Of a stretch of 5,613 bases of DNA, positions 1-5,613 are shown piece by piece. A program made the position numbers and the translations under genes. Source of the DNA: Candidatus Opitulatrix roisinitermitis (lineage in GTDB: Bacteria; Actinomycetota; Actinomycetes; Actinomycetales; Bifidobacteriaceae); NCBI GenBank assembly GCA_031288055.1, contig JAITSD010000019.1, positions 1-5,613 of the forward strand, written 5' to 3'. The notes under the pieces were generated by a model. That model was not told the origin of the DNA and searched no databases. It worked only from the letters and a program-made list of their open reading frames with translations. The stretch's first letter is position 1. Each line of letters begins with the position of its first letter.

Positions 1-1703
1 CAAACTAACTCAGCTAAACGCAAAAGCGATTCAGTTTGTCTATTAGCTTTTTTAATACGATGTTGTGAAGTTAAAGTCCCCCTATGAAACTCTAAATAAA
101 GTTCACCAGACCAAGTAGGAACCCATCCGCCAACTTTATTTAACTCGTTCGCCAATTTTCTATAAAATCTATTAGGGTTAGTATGTTCAACCCTAGGCAC
201 ACCTTCTAAATTATTAAAAACTTCGGCTTTAGCTATCATTTGTCTGGTTGGTCCACCGCCGCCATCACCATTACCATAAAGATAAATTTGATTATCACTA
301 ATAGCTTGTTCTTTATAATTTTTACAACCATAATTTAACTCATCAGCTGTCATTTGACCATTATAAGTATCAGTTGGCGGAAAATGTGTCAAAATCCTAG
401 TACCGTCAATACCTTGCCAATAAAAACTATTATGAGGAAACTTAGTTGAATCAGACCAAGATATTTTTTGAGTTAAAAAATATTTAAAGCCAGCACGGCG
501 AGCAATTCCTGGATAAGACCCACTATAACCAAAAGAATCTGGTAACCAAATAGTTTCAATGTTTTGCCCAAAAGTTTTAGCAAAATAATTTTTACCATAA
601 ATTATTTGTCTAACCAACGATTCCCCATTTGGCAAAACTCCGTCAGCTTCAACCCATTGCCCGCCAATAGGAACTATTCGACCTTTATTAACCCAATATT
701 TTAATTCAACAAAAAGATCGGGATAATTTTCCTCCAACCAAACGAATTGTTGAGCCGATGACATAGTATAAATCCAATCAGGATAAATTCTAAGTAGAGC
801 AAAAACATTACTCAGCGTTCTAGCAACTTTTCTTTTAGTTTCTCTAATCGGCCATAGCCAAGCCGAATCAATATGGGCATGACCAACAGCATTAAAAATA
901 CCTGCTGAAGCGTTAGCTGGTTTAATGAGCTCAGTTTTTAAAATATATCTAGCTTTAACCAAGGTGGATAAATTATTTTCATCAAATTTATTCATAGAAT
1001 TTTCCAAAGCAAAAGCTATTTTTACCGCTCTAGGTGAAGTTTCGGGCAAAGTTCTAGCTAAACTAACTAGAACTTCTAAATCAACTGAATATTTAAATAA
1101 CTCATCATTGAAACTAGCTATGTTAGCTCGGTTAATCTGGTATTTTTGGTTCTCAACTTCCATAATTGACTCGCCATAAGGCGTTGGGGCAAAAGCAATA
1201 TCACCCAAAAGCAAAGGATTGGAAGCTGCTTCAATTAAAAAAGTAAACTGTCCGTTTGTTTGCAAAACTCTATTTTTGCCAACTGGACTACCTACACCCT
1301 TCAATCTCAACCAATCATTTTGAGGATGTAAAGCCTTGAATGGCACGCCTTTAATAGTATAAGCTAAAGCTTCAGTATGCAAACCTGGAGATGATGGACT
1401 CCAGCCTAAATCAAGCAAAAACTCAATATTTTTAGCAGTTTTATAATCTGATGGACTGATTTTTCCTTCTATTAAAAACCATGTGGTGCCCCAAACCTTA
1501 CCATAAGGTGAACCAATTTTAAAAGGCTTAAAAGCTTTACTAGATAACTTTTTTAAAATATTAGATACCTGTACAGGTTCACCAGGTACTTCATATTTAG
1601 ATATTACAATTTTGCTAGTTAAAGCAACTTGAATAAACTTATCAACTCTATCTCTTTTGAATCTATCTACGCGTGAAAAAACCCGACTTGGAGAAAAATG
1701 CAT
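1..1703 (-). CDS. GH38 alpha-mannosidase, N-terminal 567 residues (runs off left edge)
   Basis: Cytoplasmic retaining exo-alpha-mannosidase of glycoside hydrolase family 38, a zinc enzyme that removes mannose from alpha-mannosides. I translated the frame through to the left edge and found no stop or frameshift. Residues 1 to about 260 form the N-terminal non-catalytic region. The catalytic domain follows, with HAHIDSAWLWP at 275-285 (H277 and D279 match the family zinc ligands), WVEADG at 350-355, LPDSFGYSG near 387-395 (D389 is the expected nucleophile and zinc ligand), GNGDGGGGPTR at 477-487 and ELYLEFHRGT at 534-543. The remaining family histidine ligand, in a QFHD-type motif, should lie beyond the edge. 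The motif at residue 275 and its wording resemble the Ams1/MAN2C1 branch, usually about 1,000 residues, so nearly half is probably missing. There is no signal peptide. The start is the only plausible ATG, because an in-frame TAG lies two codons upstream. It begins 13 bases after the binding-protein stop, with only a poor ribosome binding site, so translation may be coupled. Family assignment is very secure; exact linkage specificity is not. Confidence 0.95.
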   Translation of the reverse strand, partial: MHFSPSRVFSRVDRFKRDRVDKFIQVALTSKIVISKYEVPGEPVQVSNILKKLSSKAFKPFKIGSPYGKVWGTTWFLIEGKISPSDYKTAKNIEFLLDLGWSPSSPGLHTEALAYTIKGVPFKALHPQNDWLRLKGVGSPVGKNRVLQTNGQFTFLIEAASNPLLLGDIAFAPTPYGESIMEVENQKYQINRANIASFNDELFKYSVDLEVLVSLARTLPETSPRAVKIAFALENSMNKFDENNLSTLVKARYILKTELIKPANASAGIFNAVGHAHIDSAWLWPIRETKRKVARTLSNVFALLRIYPDWIYTMSSAQQFVWLEENYPDLFVELKYWVNKGRIVPIGGQWVEADGVLPNGESLVRQIIYGKNYFAKTFGQNIETIWLPDSFGYSGSYPGIARRAGFKYFLTQKISWSDSTKFPHNSFYWQGIDGTRILTHFPPTDTYNGQMTADELNYGCKNYKEQAISDNQIYLYGNGDGGGGPTRQMIAKAEVFNNLEGVPRVEHTNPNRFYRKLANELNKVGGWVPTWSGELYLEFHRGTLTSQHRIKKANRQTESLLRLAELV

Positions 1704-1716
1704 AGCCTAAATAAAG

Positions 1717-3366
1717 TTAATCTTTCTGATATCTATCATAAGCTTCTTGATAAACCTTAACATATTTATCAATACCAATTGATTGAATAGTTTGAACATA
1801 AGTATCCCATTTGGTATTGATATCCTCTTTACCTGTTATAAACTTACCTTCCCATGATTGAACCGCTGTTTGTAAATCACTTGATAAATCAGTAATTTGC
1901 TCTGACTCTTCCTCAGTTAAATAAGTTAGAGGGAAAGGCACTTTACCCACTGGTTTTAAAATAGTATCAGTTTGAGATTGAATAAAGTTTTGAAAAGGAC
2001 TATATAACGGATCATTTTTTTGAGCCTGAGTTTTTATACCTGGTAAATAAACCCCTAAATAAGGACAGACAATACCATAACAAGGCGAAATCTTGCCTCT
2101 TTGATCTTCAGCATTATCAGGTGTAATATCAGGTTTTACATAGACTCTAACTCTTTCGCCTTGATTATTAGTTTCCCATTTATATAAATCACCTTCCGGA
2201 CCCGAATCAATAAAATTAGCCCCTTCCTCAGAGTAAAAATAGTCTACCCATCGCATAGCAGCTATTGGATTAGAACAATGTTTTGTGATTGAAAATGCAT
2301 TCATTTGAAAACCTTGACTAATAGGAGCCACAGCCTCAGGGGAATCTGTCGAAGTCAAAGGGTGAAACATATAGTAATCCAACGATTGATTTTCGCTCTT
2401 ACCTGTGGTAAAATATGAGAACCAATCAGAAAAAACGCCCAAACGATTAGCATTGCCCTTAGCTCTTTTTTGCTCATCTTGTTGTTGATAAATATCGTGG
2501 TCAAGCAAATTATTGTTATATAACTTATTCATATAAAGTAAATAGTCTTTATATCTAGGGTCTGTTGGTCCATAAATTACTTTATTATTTTCTACAAAAA
2601 CATCTTGGGCTAAAATACCAAAAGCTGACATCATCCACGAACGAATACTATTCATATCTGTATCAGTTATAGGAACATCATTATTATTGCCACTAAGATT
2701 TCCGTCTTTAAATTTCTTTAAAAGGTCATAAAACTCATCAGTAGTTTTAGGTAATTGTTGCTCAGAAATATTTAACTTTTTTAACCAATCACCATTATAC
2801 CACAAAGGACCTCTTGCCCATATAGATGATGGTTGAGGCTCAGTTAAAGATGGCAAAGAATAAATATGTCCGTCTGGAGCTGTAATAGATTTTTTAACAT
2901 CCGGATATTTAACTAAAAGAGCCTTTAAATTAGGAGCATATTTATCAATTAAAGTATCTAATGGCAATAAAATACCTTGAGCGGCATATTTGACTAAAGT
3001 GGCACTTTTTAAATTGTCTGTGCCTAGGCCAAATAAAACATCTGGATAATCACCTGAGGCGATAGCCAAATTTAATTTAGTTTGGACATCAGTTAAAGGC
3101 GGAGTCGTATAATCCCATGAAATACCAGTCTTTTGAGTATACTCATTATTAGTGGACATTTTAGACCATTCCTGCATACCCGTACCTGGAGCAAATAAAG
3201 ATAATTTAATAGGATTTTTAACAATTGGGAAACCCTCTAAATTAACATTATCTAAACCTTGAGTTATATCTGTAGCACTATCATCTGACGAACCACAGGC
3301 TGTTAATGACACTCCAAAAGTTAAAACCAAAGTCAATCCACATAATATACTTAATATTTTTTTCAT
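1717..3366 (-). CDS. Sugar ABC transporter substrate-binding lipoprotein (LplA/YtcQ-like)
   Basis: Extracellular solute-binding protein of a CUT1-type sugar importer, anchored to the outer face of the membrane by lipid. Residues 1-24 are a lipoprotein signal: MKK, a hydrophobic core, then the lipobox LTAC with C24 as the lipidated residue, followed by a Ser/Asp-rich linker (GSSDDS). The mature part shows features usual in the LplA group: ASGDYPDVLF near 103-112, LPLDTLIDKYAPNLKAL at 134-150, ITAPDGHIYSLPS at 161-173, and RWVDYFYSEEG at 372-382 followed by GPEGDLYKW at 389-397. The length of 549 residues is normal for this group, which is longer than the roughly 400-residue maltose-type binding proteins. 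The gene follows the two permeases and precedes the mannosidase, so an alpha-mannose-containing oligosaccharide is the inferred ligand; the sequence alone does not prove it. The start is fixed by an AAAGGAG seven bases upstream and by the signal peptide. Confidence 0.93.
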   Translation of the reverse strand: MKKILSILCGLTLVLTFGVSLTACGSSDDSATDITQGLDNVNLEGFPIVKNPIKLSLFAPGTGMQEWSKMSTNNEYTQKTGISWDYTTPPLTDVQTKLNLAIASGDYPDVLFGLGTDNLKSATLVKYAAQGILLPLDTLIDKYAPNLKALLVKYPDVKKSITAPDGHIYSLPSLTEPQPSSIWARGPLWYNGDWLKKLNISEQQLPKTTDEFYDLLKKFKDGNLSGNNNDVPITDTDMNSIRSWMMSAFGILAQDVFVENNKVIYGPTDPRYKDYLLYMNKLYNNNLLDHDIYQQQDEQKRAKGNANRLGVFSDWFSYFTTGKSENQSLDYYMFHPLTSTDSPEAVAPISQGFQMNAFSITKHCSNPIAAMRWVDYFYSEEGANFIDSGPEGDLYKWETNNQGERVRVYVKPDITPDNAEDQRGKISPCYGIVCPYLGVYLPGIKTQAQKNDPLYSPFQNFIQSQTDTILKPVGKVPFPLTYLTEEESEQITDLSSDLQTAVQSWEGKFITGKEDINTKWDTYVQTIQSIGIDKYVKVYQEAYDRYQKD

Positions 3367-3373
3367 CTAAACA

Positions 3374-3380
3374 CTCCTTT
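3374..3380 (-). promoter_or_regulatory. Strong ribosome binding site of the substrate-binding protein
   Basis: On the minus strand AAAGGAG sits seven bases before the ATG at 3366, a near-perfect Shine-Dalgarno site. It is much better than the sites in front of the other genes in the window (AAGG at 11 bases for the second permease, little recognisable for the first permease and the mannosidase). It decides the start of the lipoprotein gene and suggests that this protein is made in excess over the permeases. Confidence 0.85.
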
Positions 3381-3433
3381 ACAAATCATCAGTTTCATAA
3401 ATCTTCTCAAAATATACTATTCCTTACAAATTC

Positions 3434-3462
3434 ATTTTAGCATACAAAAATACTTTTTTAGA
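3434..3462 (-). promoter_or_regulatory. Candidate extended -10 promoter for the substrate-binding protein gene
   Basis: In the 163-base gap between the second permease and the lipoprotein gene the minus strand reads TATGCTAAAAT. This is an extended -10 (TGC before TAAAAT, five of six to consensus, at 3434-3439). A weak -35, TCTAAA, lies 17 bases upstream at 3457-3462 and matches TTGACA at only three positions. The gap is unusually long for this otherwise tightly packed gene set, which favours some internal regulation. AT-rich DNA yields such matches by chance, so this is only a candidate. Confidence 0.35.
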
Positions 3463-3529
3463 GCTTTTACATGTTTTTATAAGTGTTTTTAATTAATTTA
3501 GCTAATAATTATTTCAATAAACTTTATTT

Positions 3530-4435
3530 TTAGCCTTTTATACTACCTATCATAACGCCTTTAACAAAAAAGCGTTGTAAAAATGGATAAACCATAATCA
3601 CTGGTAAAGTAGATACAATCATAACGCCGTATTTTATAACATCAACTAATTGTTGTTTCTGTTGTAGCATTTCAGCTGAAGTAGTACTAAAATTAGTTGT
3701 ATTACTACTCATATCTTGAACCACTAAAATCTCTCGCAAAATTAATTGCAGAGGGTATAAACTTCTATCAGATAAATATATCATGGCGTTAAAATAACCG
3801 TTCCACTGACCCACGCCATAAAAAAGTGCCATAACTGCCACAATAGGCATAGATAATGGCAAAACTATTTGCCAAAAAATTCTCAAATCGCTAGCTCCAT
3901 CAACTGCTGCGGACTCTTCTAATTCGTCTGGAATAGTCGACTGAAAAAAAGTTCTAGTTACTACTATATTATAAACCGAAGCGGCATTAGGAATTACCAA
4001 AGCCCAAACAGTATTATACATACCTAAAGCCTTTATTAAAATAAAAGTTGGAATAAGTCCACCTGATATAAACATAGTTATAACTAACATTTTCATAAAC
4101 CATTTTTTAGCCATAAAGTTTCGTCTAGATAGAGCATAAGCACACGGCAAAGTAACAAATAAATTAATAGATGTGCCTAGAACCGTATAAAAAATAGTGT
4201 TTTTATAGCCATTCCAAATATCAGCATTTTTAAAAATAACTTGATAGCCACTAAAAGTAATATCAACTGGCCATAGCCACATTTTACCACTACCAACCGA
4301 AGTTGGAGAAGAAATTGAAGCACTGATTATATAAATTAAAGGATATAGAACTATTATTAAAGCTAATCCTAAAAGTGTATAAACAATTAAGGAAAACAGT
4401 TTATCCCTTGTGCTAGCTTGATTTTTATTTGACAT
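3530..4435 (-). CDS. Sugar ABC transporter permease, YtcP/LplC type
   Basis: Second membrane subunit of the sugar importer, 301 residues, the usual family length. Six membrane segments are likely: about 14-38, 79-101, 113-135, 142-162, 190-210 and 266-285. The cytoplasmic EAA loop that docks the ATPase appears as ELEESAAVDGAS at 171-182, continuing to LPLSMP at 192-197. The first alanine of the EAA triplet position is serine here (ESAA), a mild variation. The C-terminus VKGVMIGSIKG is a hallmark of the YtcP/LplC branch of CUT1 permeases. The gene starts 13 bases after the stop of the first permease; an AAGG overlapping that stop codon lies 11 bases before the ATG, so the two permeases are surely co-transcribed and probably translationally coupled. 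It should pair with the LplB-type subunit as a heterodimer. Confidence 0.94.
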   Translation of the reverse strand: MSNKNQASTRDKLFSLIVYTLLGLALIIVLYPLIYIISASISSPTSVGSGKMWLWPVDITFSGYQVIFKNADIWNGYKNTIFYTVLGTSINLFVTLPCAYALSRRNFMAKKWFMKMLVITMFISGGLIPTFILIKALGMYNTVWALVIPNAASVYNIVVTRTFFQSTIPDELEESAAVDGASDLRIFWQIVLPLSMPIVAVMALFYGVGQWNGYFNAMIYLSDRSLYPLQLILREILVVQDMSSNTTNFSTTSAEMLQQKQQLVDVIKYGVMIVSTLPVIMVYPFLQRFFVKGVMIGSIKG

Positions 4436-4445
4436 AAAACTATTT

Positions 4446-4451
4446 ACCTTA
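4446..4451 (-). promoter_or_regulatory. Ribosome binding site of the second permease, overlapping the upstream stop
   Basis: The minus strand reads TAAGGT, in which TAA is the stop codon of the first permease and AAGG (4447-4450) is a modest Shine-Dalgarno core 11 bases before the ATG at 4435. The overlap of stop and ribosome binding site is a typical arrangement for translational coupling of two subunits needed in equal amounts. Confidence 0.55.
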
Positions 4452-5381
4452 TAATAAACTTATATCGCTAACTTTTCGAGCAATTTTATTAACCGACAGC
4501 AATAAAACGCAGTTAATTACTGAATTGAATAAACCTACAGCTGCCGCATAAGAATATTGAGCATCTAAAAGACCAGTTTTATAAACAAAAGTCGCAATTA
4601 CATTTGAAGAATCTAGATTTAGAGGATTTTGTAATAAAATTATTTTCTCATATCCCATAGCCATAAGATTTCCCACTGACATAATTAACAAAATTACCAT
4701 AGTCGGTATTAAAATTGGAAAATTGATATATATAACTCTTTGCCATCGACTAGCTCCATCTATAATAGCCGCTTCATGCAATTGTGTATCAACTCCTGAT
4801 AAGGCTGCTAAATATATAACAGAGCCCCAACCAGTTCCTTGCCAAACATCTGATAAAACATAAATAATTTTAAAATATCTCGGGTCTGTCATAAATGATA
4901 TATTTTTGATACCAAAAAATTCCAAAAAGTGCGTCAAAATACCAGTTGTAGGATTCAAAAAAGCAATTAACATACCACATACAACTACTACAGAAATAAA
5001 ATATGGTGCATAAGTAACTGTCTGAGTAAACTTTTTGAAAAAACCATCTTTAGCTTCATTAATAGTTAAAGCTAAAATAATTGGCAAAGGGAAACCGATA
5101 ACTAAACCCATCAATGATAAAACTATAGTATTACTTAAAATCTGACCAAAATAATAGGATGAAAAAAAACGGGTAAAATATTTAAAACCTACCCAAGGAG
5201 CATTTAAAATATCTATAAAAGCGTTTGATGAAACGCCTGGTGTATAATTTTTAAAAGCAATCAAAATGCCATACATAGGCAAATAACTAAATATCAAAAA
5301 ATAAGCAAAAGCTGGTAATATAAAAAGTAATAACCATTTTTGATCCAAAATCCTTTGTAAAAATGGCTTTTTACTCATCAT
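4449..5381 (-). CDS. Sugar ABC transporter permease, LplB type
   Basis: First membrane subunit of the sugar importer, 310 residues, full length for the LplB family of CUT1 permeases. The first membrane segment (about 16-36) ends in the family signature FSYLPMYGILIAFKNY (31-46), followed by PWVGFKYFTRFF at 62-73. Further segments lie near 83-107, 119-142, 183-197, 222-243 and 280-298. The cytoplasmic EAA loop is HEAAIIDGASRWQR at 202-215, ending at P222, and would contact the ATPase. QNPLNLDSSNVIATFVYKTG at 251-270 and the NSVIN near 286-290 are also typical. Two adjacent ATG codons can start it (5381 or 5378); an in-frame TAG lies just upstream, so no longer start is possible. No good Shine-Dalgarno site lies at normal spacing. 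It is the first gene of the transporter trio. Confidence 0.94.
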   Translation of the reverse strand: MMSKKPFLQRILDQKWLLLFILPAFAYFLIFSYLPMYGILIAFKNYTPGVSSNAFIDILNAPWVGFKYFTRFFSSYYFGQILSNTIVLSLMGLVIGFPLPIILALTINEAKDGFFKKFTQTVTYAPYFISVVVVCGMLIAFLNPTTGILTHFLEFFGIKNISFMTDPRYFKIIYVLSDVWQGTGWGSVIYLAALSGVDTQLHEAAIIDGASRWQRVIYINFPILIPTMVILLIMSVGNLMAMGYEKIILLQNPLNLDSSNVIATFVYKTGLLDAQYSYAAAVGLFNSVINCVLLLSVNKIARKVSDISLL

Positions 5382-5508
5382 GTATTCACGCTAGCATTAA
5401 AAACTTAATTAAATTCCTCTATAACTTTATAATAAAACTAATATTATTTTTTTGTTAGAAATGAACTAATTACCGTCTAAATATGAAATACCCAATTTTT
5501 TTTTGAAT
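5382..5508 (-). other. Intergenic leader between the partial ROK-like gene and the first permease
   Basis: This 127-base AT-rich stretch separates the gene fragment at the right edge from the transporter genes. It contains nine T residues on the plus strand (5496-5504), a weak candidate promoter, an SD-like AGAGGAA (5414-5420) that is 32 bases from the permease start, and a minimal ATG CTA GCG TGA reading frame (5386-5397) shortly before the permease ATG. I see no GC-rich hairpin that could be a terminator, so transcription from the upstream gene may continue into the permease. Confidence 0.5.
5429..5458 (-). promoter_or_regulatory. Weak candidate promoter for the transporter-mannosidase genes
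   Basis: The minus strand has CTAACA (5453-5458, four of six to TTGACA), an 18-base spacer, then TATTAT (5429-5434, five of six to TATAAT). It lies 47 bases or more before the first permease start. In DNA this AT-rich such a match is expected by chance fairly often, so it is offered only as the best candidate seen in this gap. Confidence 0.25.
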
Positions 5509-5613
5509 TTAAAGTAAACTTTTAGCTAAGAGAAAGTTACCAATAGTTGCAGAACCATTATTGCCAATTCCAGGACTTTGAATTAATTTATCTAGCGGCG
5601 GATAATTGACATA
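5509..5613 (-). CDS. C-terminal fragment of a probable ROK-family sugar kinase (runs off right edge)
   Basis: An open frame enters from the right edge and ends in TAA after 34 codons. Its last residues read KLIQSPGIGNNGSATIGNF followed by LLAKSLL. This resembles the common ending of ROK-family glucokinases and fructokinases, roughly I-x-P-P-x-L-G-N-x-A-G-x-x-G-A-x-x-L-A, with the conserved glycines and the final Leu-Ala in register. ROK kinases phosphorylate free hexoses with ATP in the cytoplasm, which would fit a mannose-releasing pathway, and ROK genes are known next to GH38 genes, for example in Streptococcus pneumoniae. The catalytic and zinc-binding parts are outside the window, so the family call rests on a short weak match. 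An unrelated protein remains possible, but the same-strand orientation and the stop placed just before an evident intergenic gap support a real gene end. Confidence 0.5.
   Translation of the reverse strand, partial: YVNYPPLDKLIQSPGIGNNGSATIGNFLLAKSLL

Noticed and set aside
925..1179. Plus-strand 84-codon open frame
   Set aside because: It lies wholly antisense to the GH38 catalytic region, whose frame is uninterrupted and carries conserved motifs. The predicted peptide resembles nothing I know, so it is a shadow.
1..1703. Mannosidase as a broken gene or pseudogene
   Set aside because: All 567 codons were read without a stop or frame change and the catalytic motifs are intact; the gene simply continues past the window edge.
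3498..3505. Palindrome TTAGCTAA between the second permease and the lipoprotein gene as a terminator or operator
   Set aside because: The symmetry stops after eight bases, the arms are almost all A and T, and no U-tract follows in the direction of transcription.
5496..5504. Run of nine T on the plus strand as an intrinsic terminator
   Set aside because: No GC-rich hairpin precedes it on the plus strand. For minus-strand transcripts, the direction of all genes here, it reads as A, so it cannot be a U-tract.
1..5613. Mollicute-type genetic code with TGA as tryptophan, suggested by the AT-rich composition
   Set aside because: All 15 tryptophans in the translated mannosidase are TGG and no in-frame TGA interrupts it. 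The other long genes are also complete in the standard code.

Overview
The window carries four confidently recognised genes and one short gene fragment, all on the minus strand, so transcription runs from the right edge to the left. Base composition is AT-rich (about one third G+C, estimated by eye). All four stop codons visible are TAA, tryptophan is TGG throughout the mannosidase (15 of 15), and the solute-binding protein is a lipoprotein with a Gram-positive style signal and a strong AAAGGAG ribosome binding site. This points to a low-GC Bacillota or a closely related lineage that uses the standard genetic code. I cannot name the species.

In transcription order: the last 34 codons of a gene that resembles the C-terminus of ROK-family sugar kinases (5509-5613); a 127-base gap with a weak candidate promoter; an LplB-type sugar ABC permease (4449-5381); 13 bases later a YtcP/LplC-type partner permease (3530-4435); a 163-base gap with a candidate extended -10 promoter and a very good ribosome binding site; a 549-residue lipoprotein sugar-binding protein (1717-3366); and 13 bases after that a GH38 alpha-mannosidase (1-1703). 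The mannosidase is open at the left edge, so only its N-terminal 567 residues are present. No untranslated stretch exceeds 163 bases.

Taken together this looks like an import-and-degrade cassette for alpha-mannose-containing oligosaccharides. The lipoprotein would capture the glycan outside the membrane and the two permeases would move it in. The mannosidase, which has no signal peptide, would then release mannose in the cytoplasm. A ROK kinase upstream could phosphorylate the freed sugar. The transporter ATPase is not in the window, which is normal for this family, where a shared MsmK-type ATPase is often encoded elsewhere. The parts are known families. I see no CRISPR array, RNA gene, insertion sequence or clearly new system.
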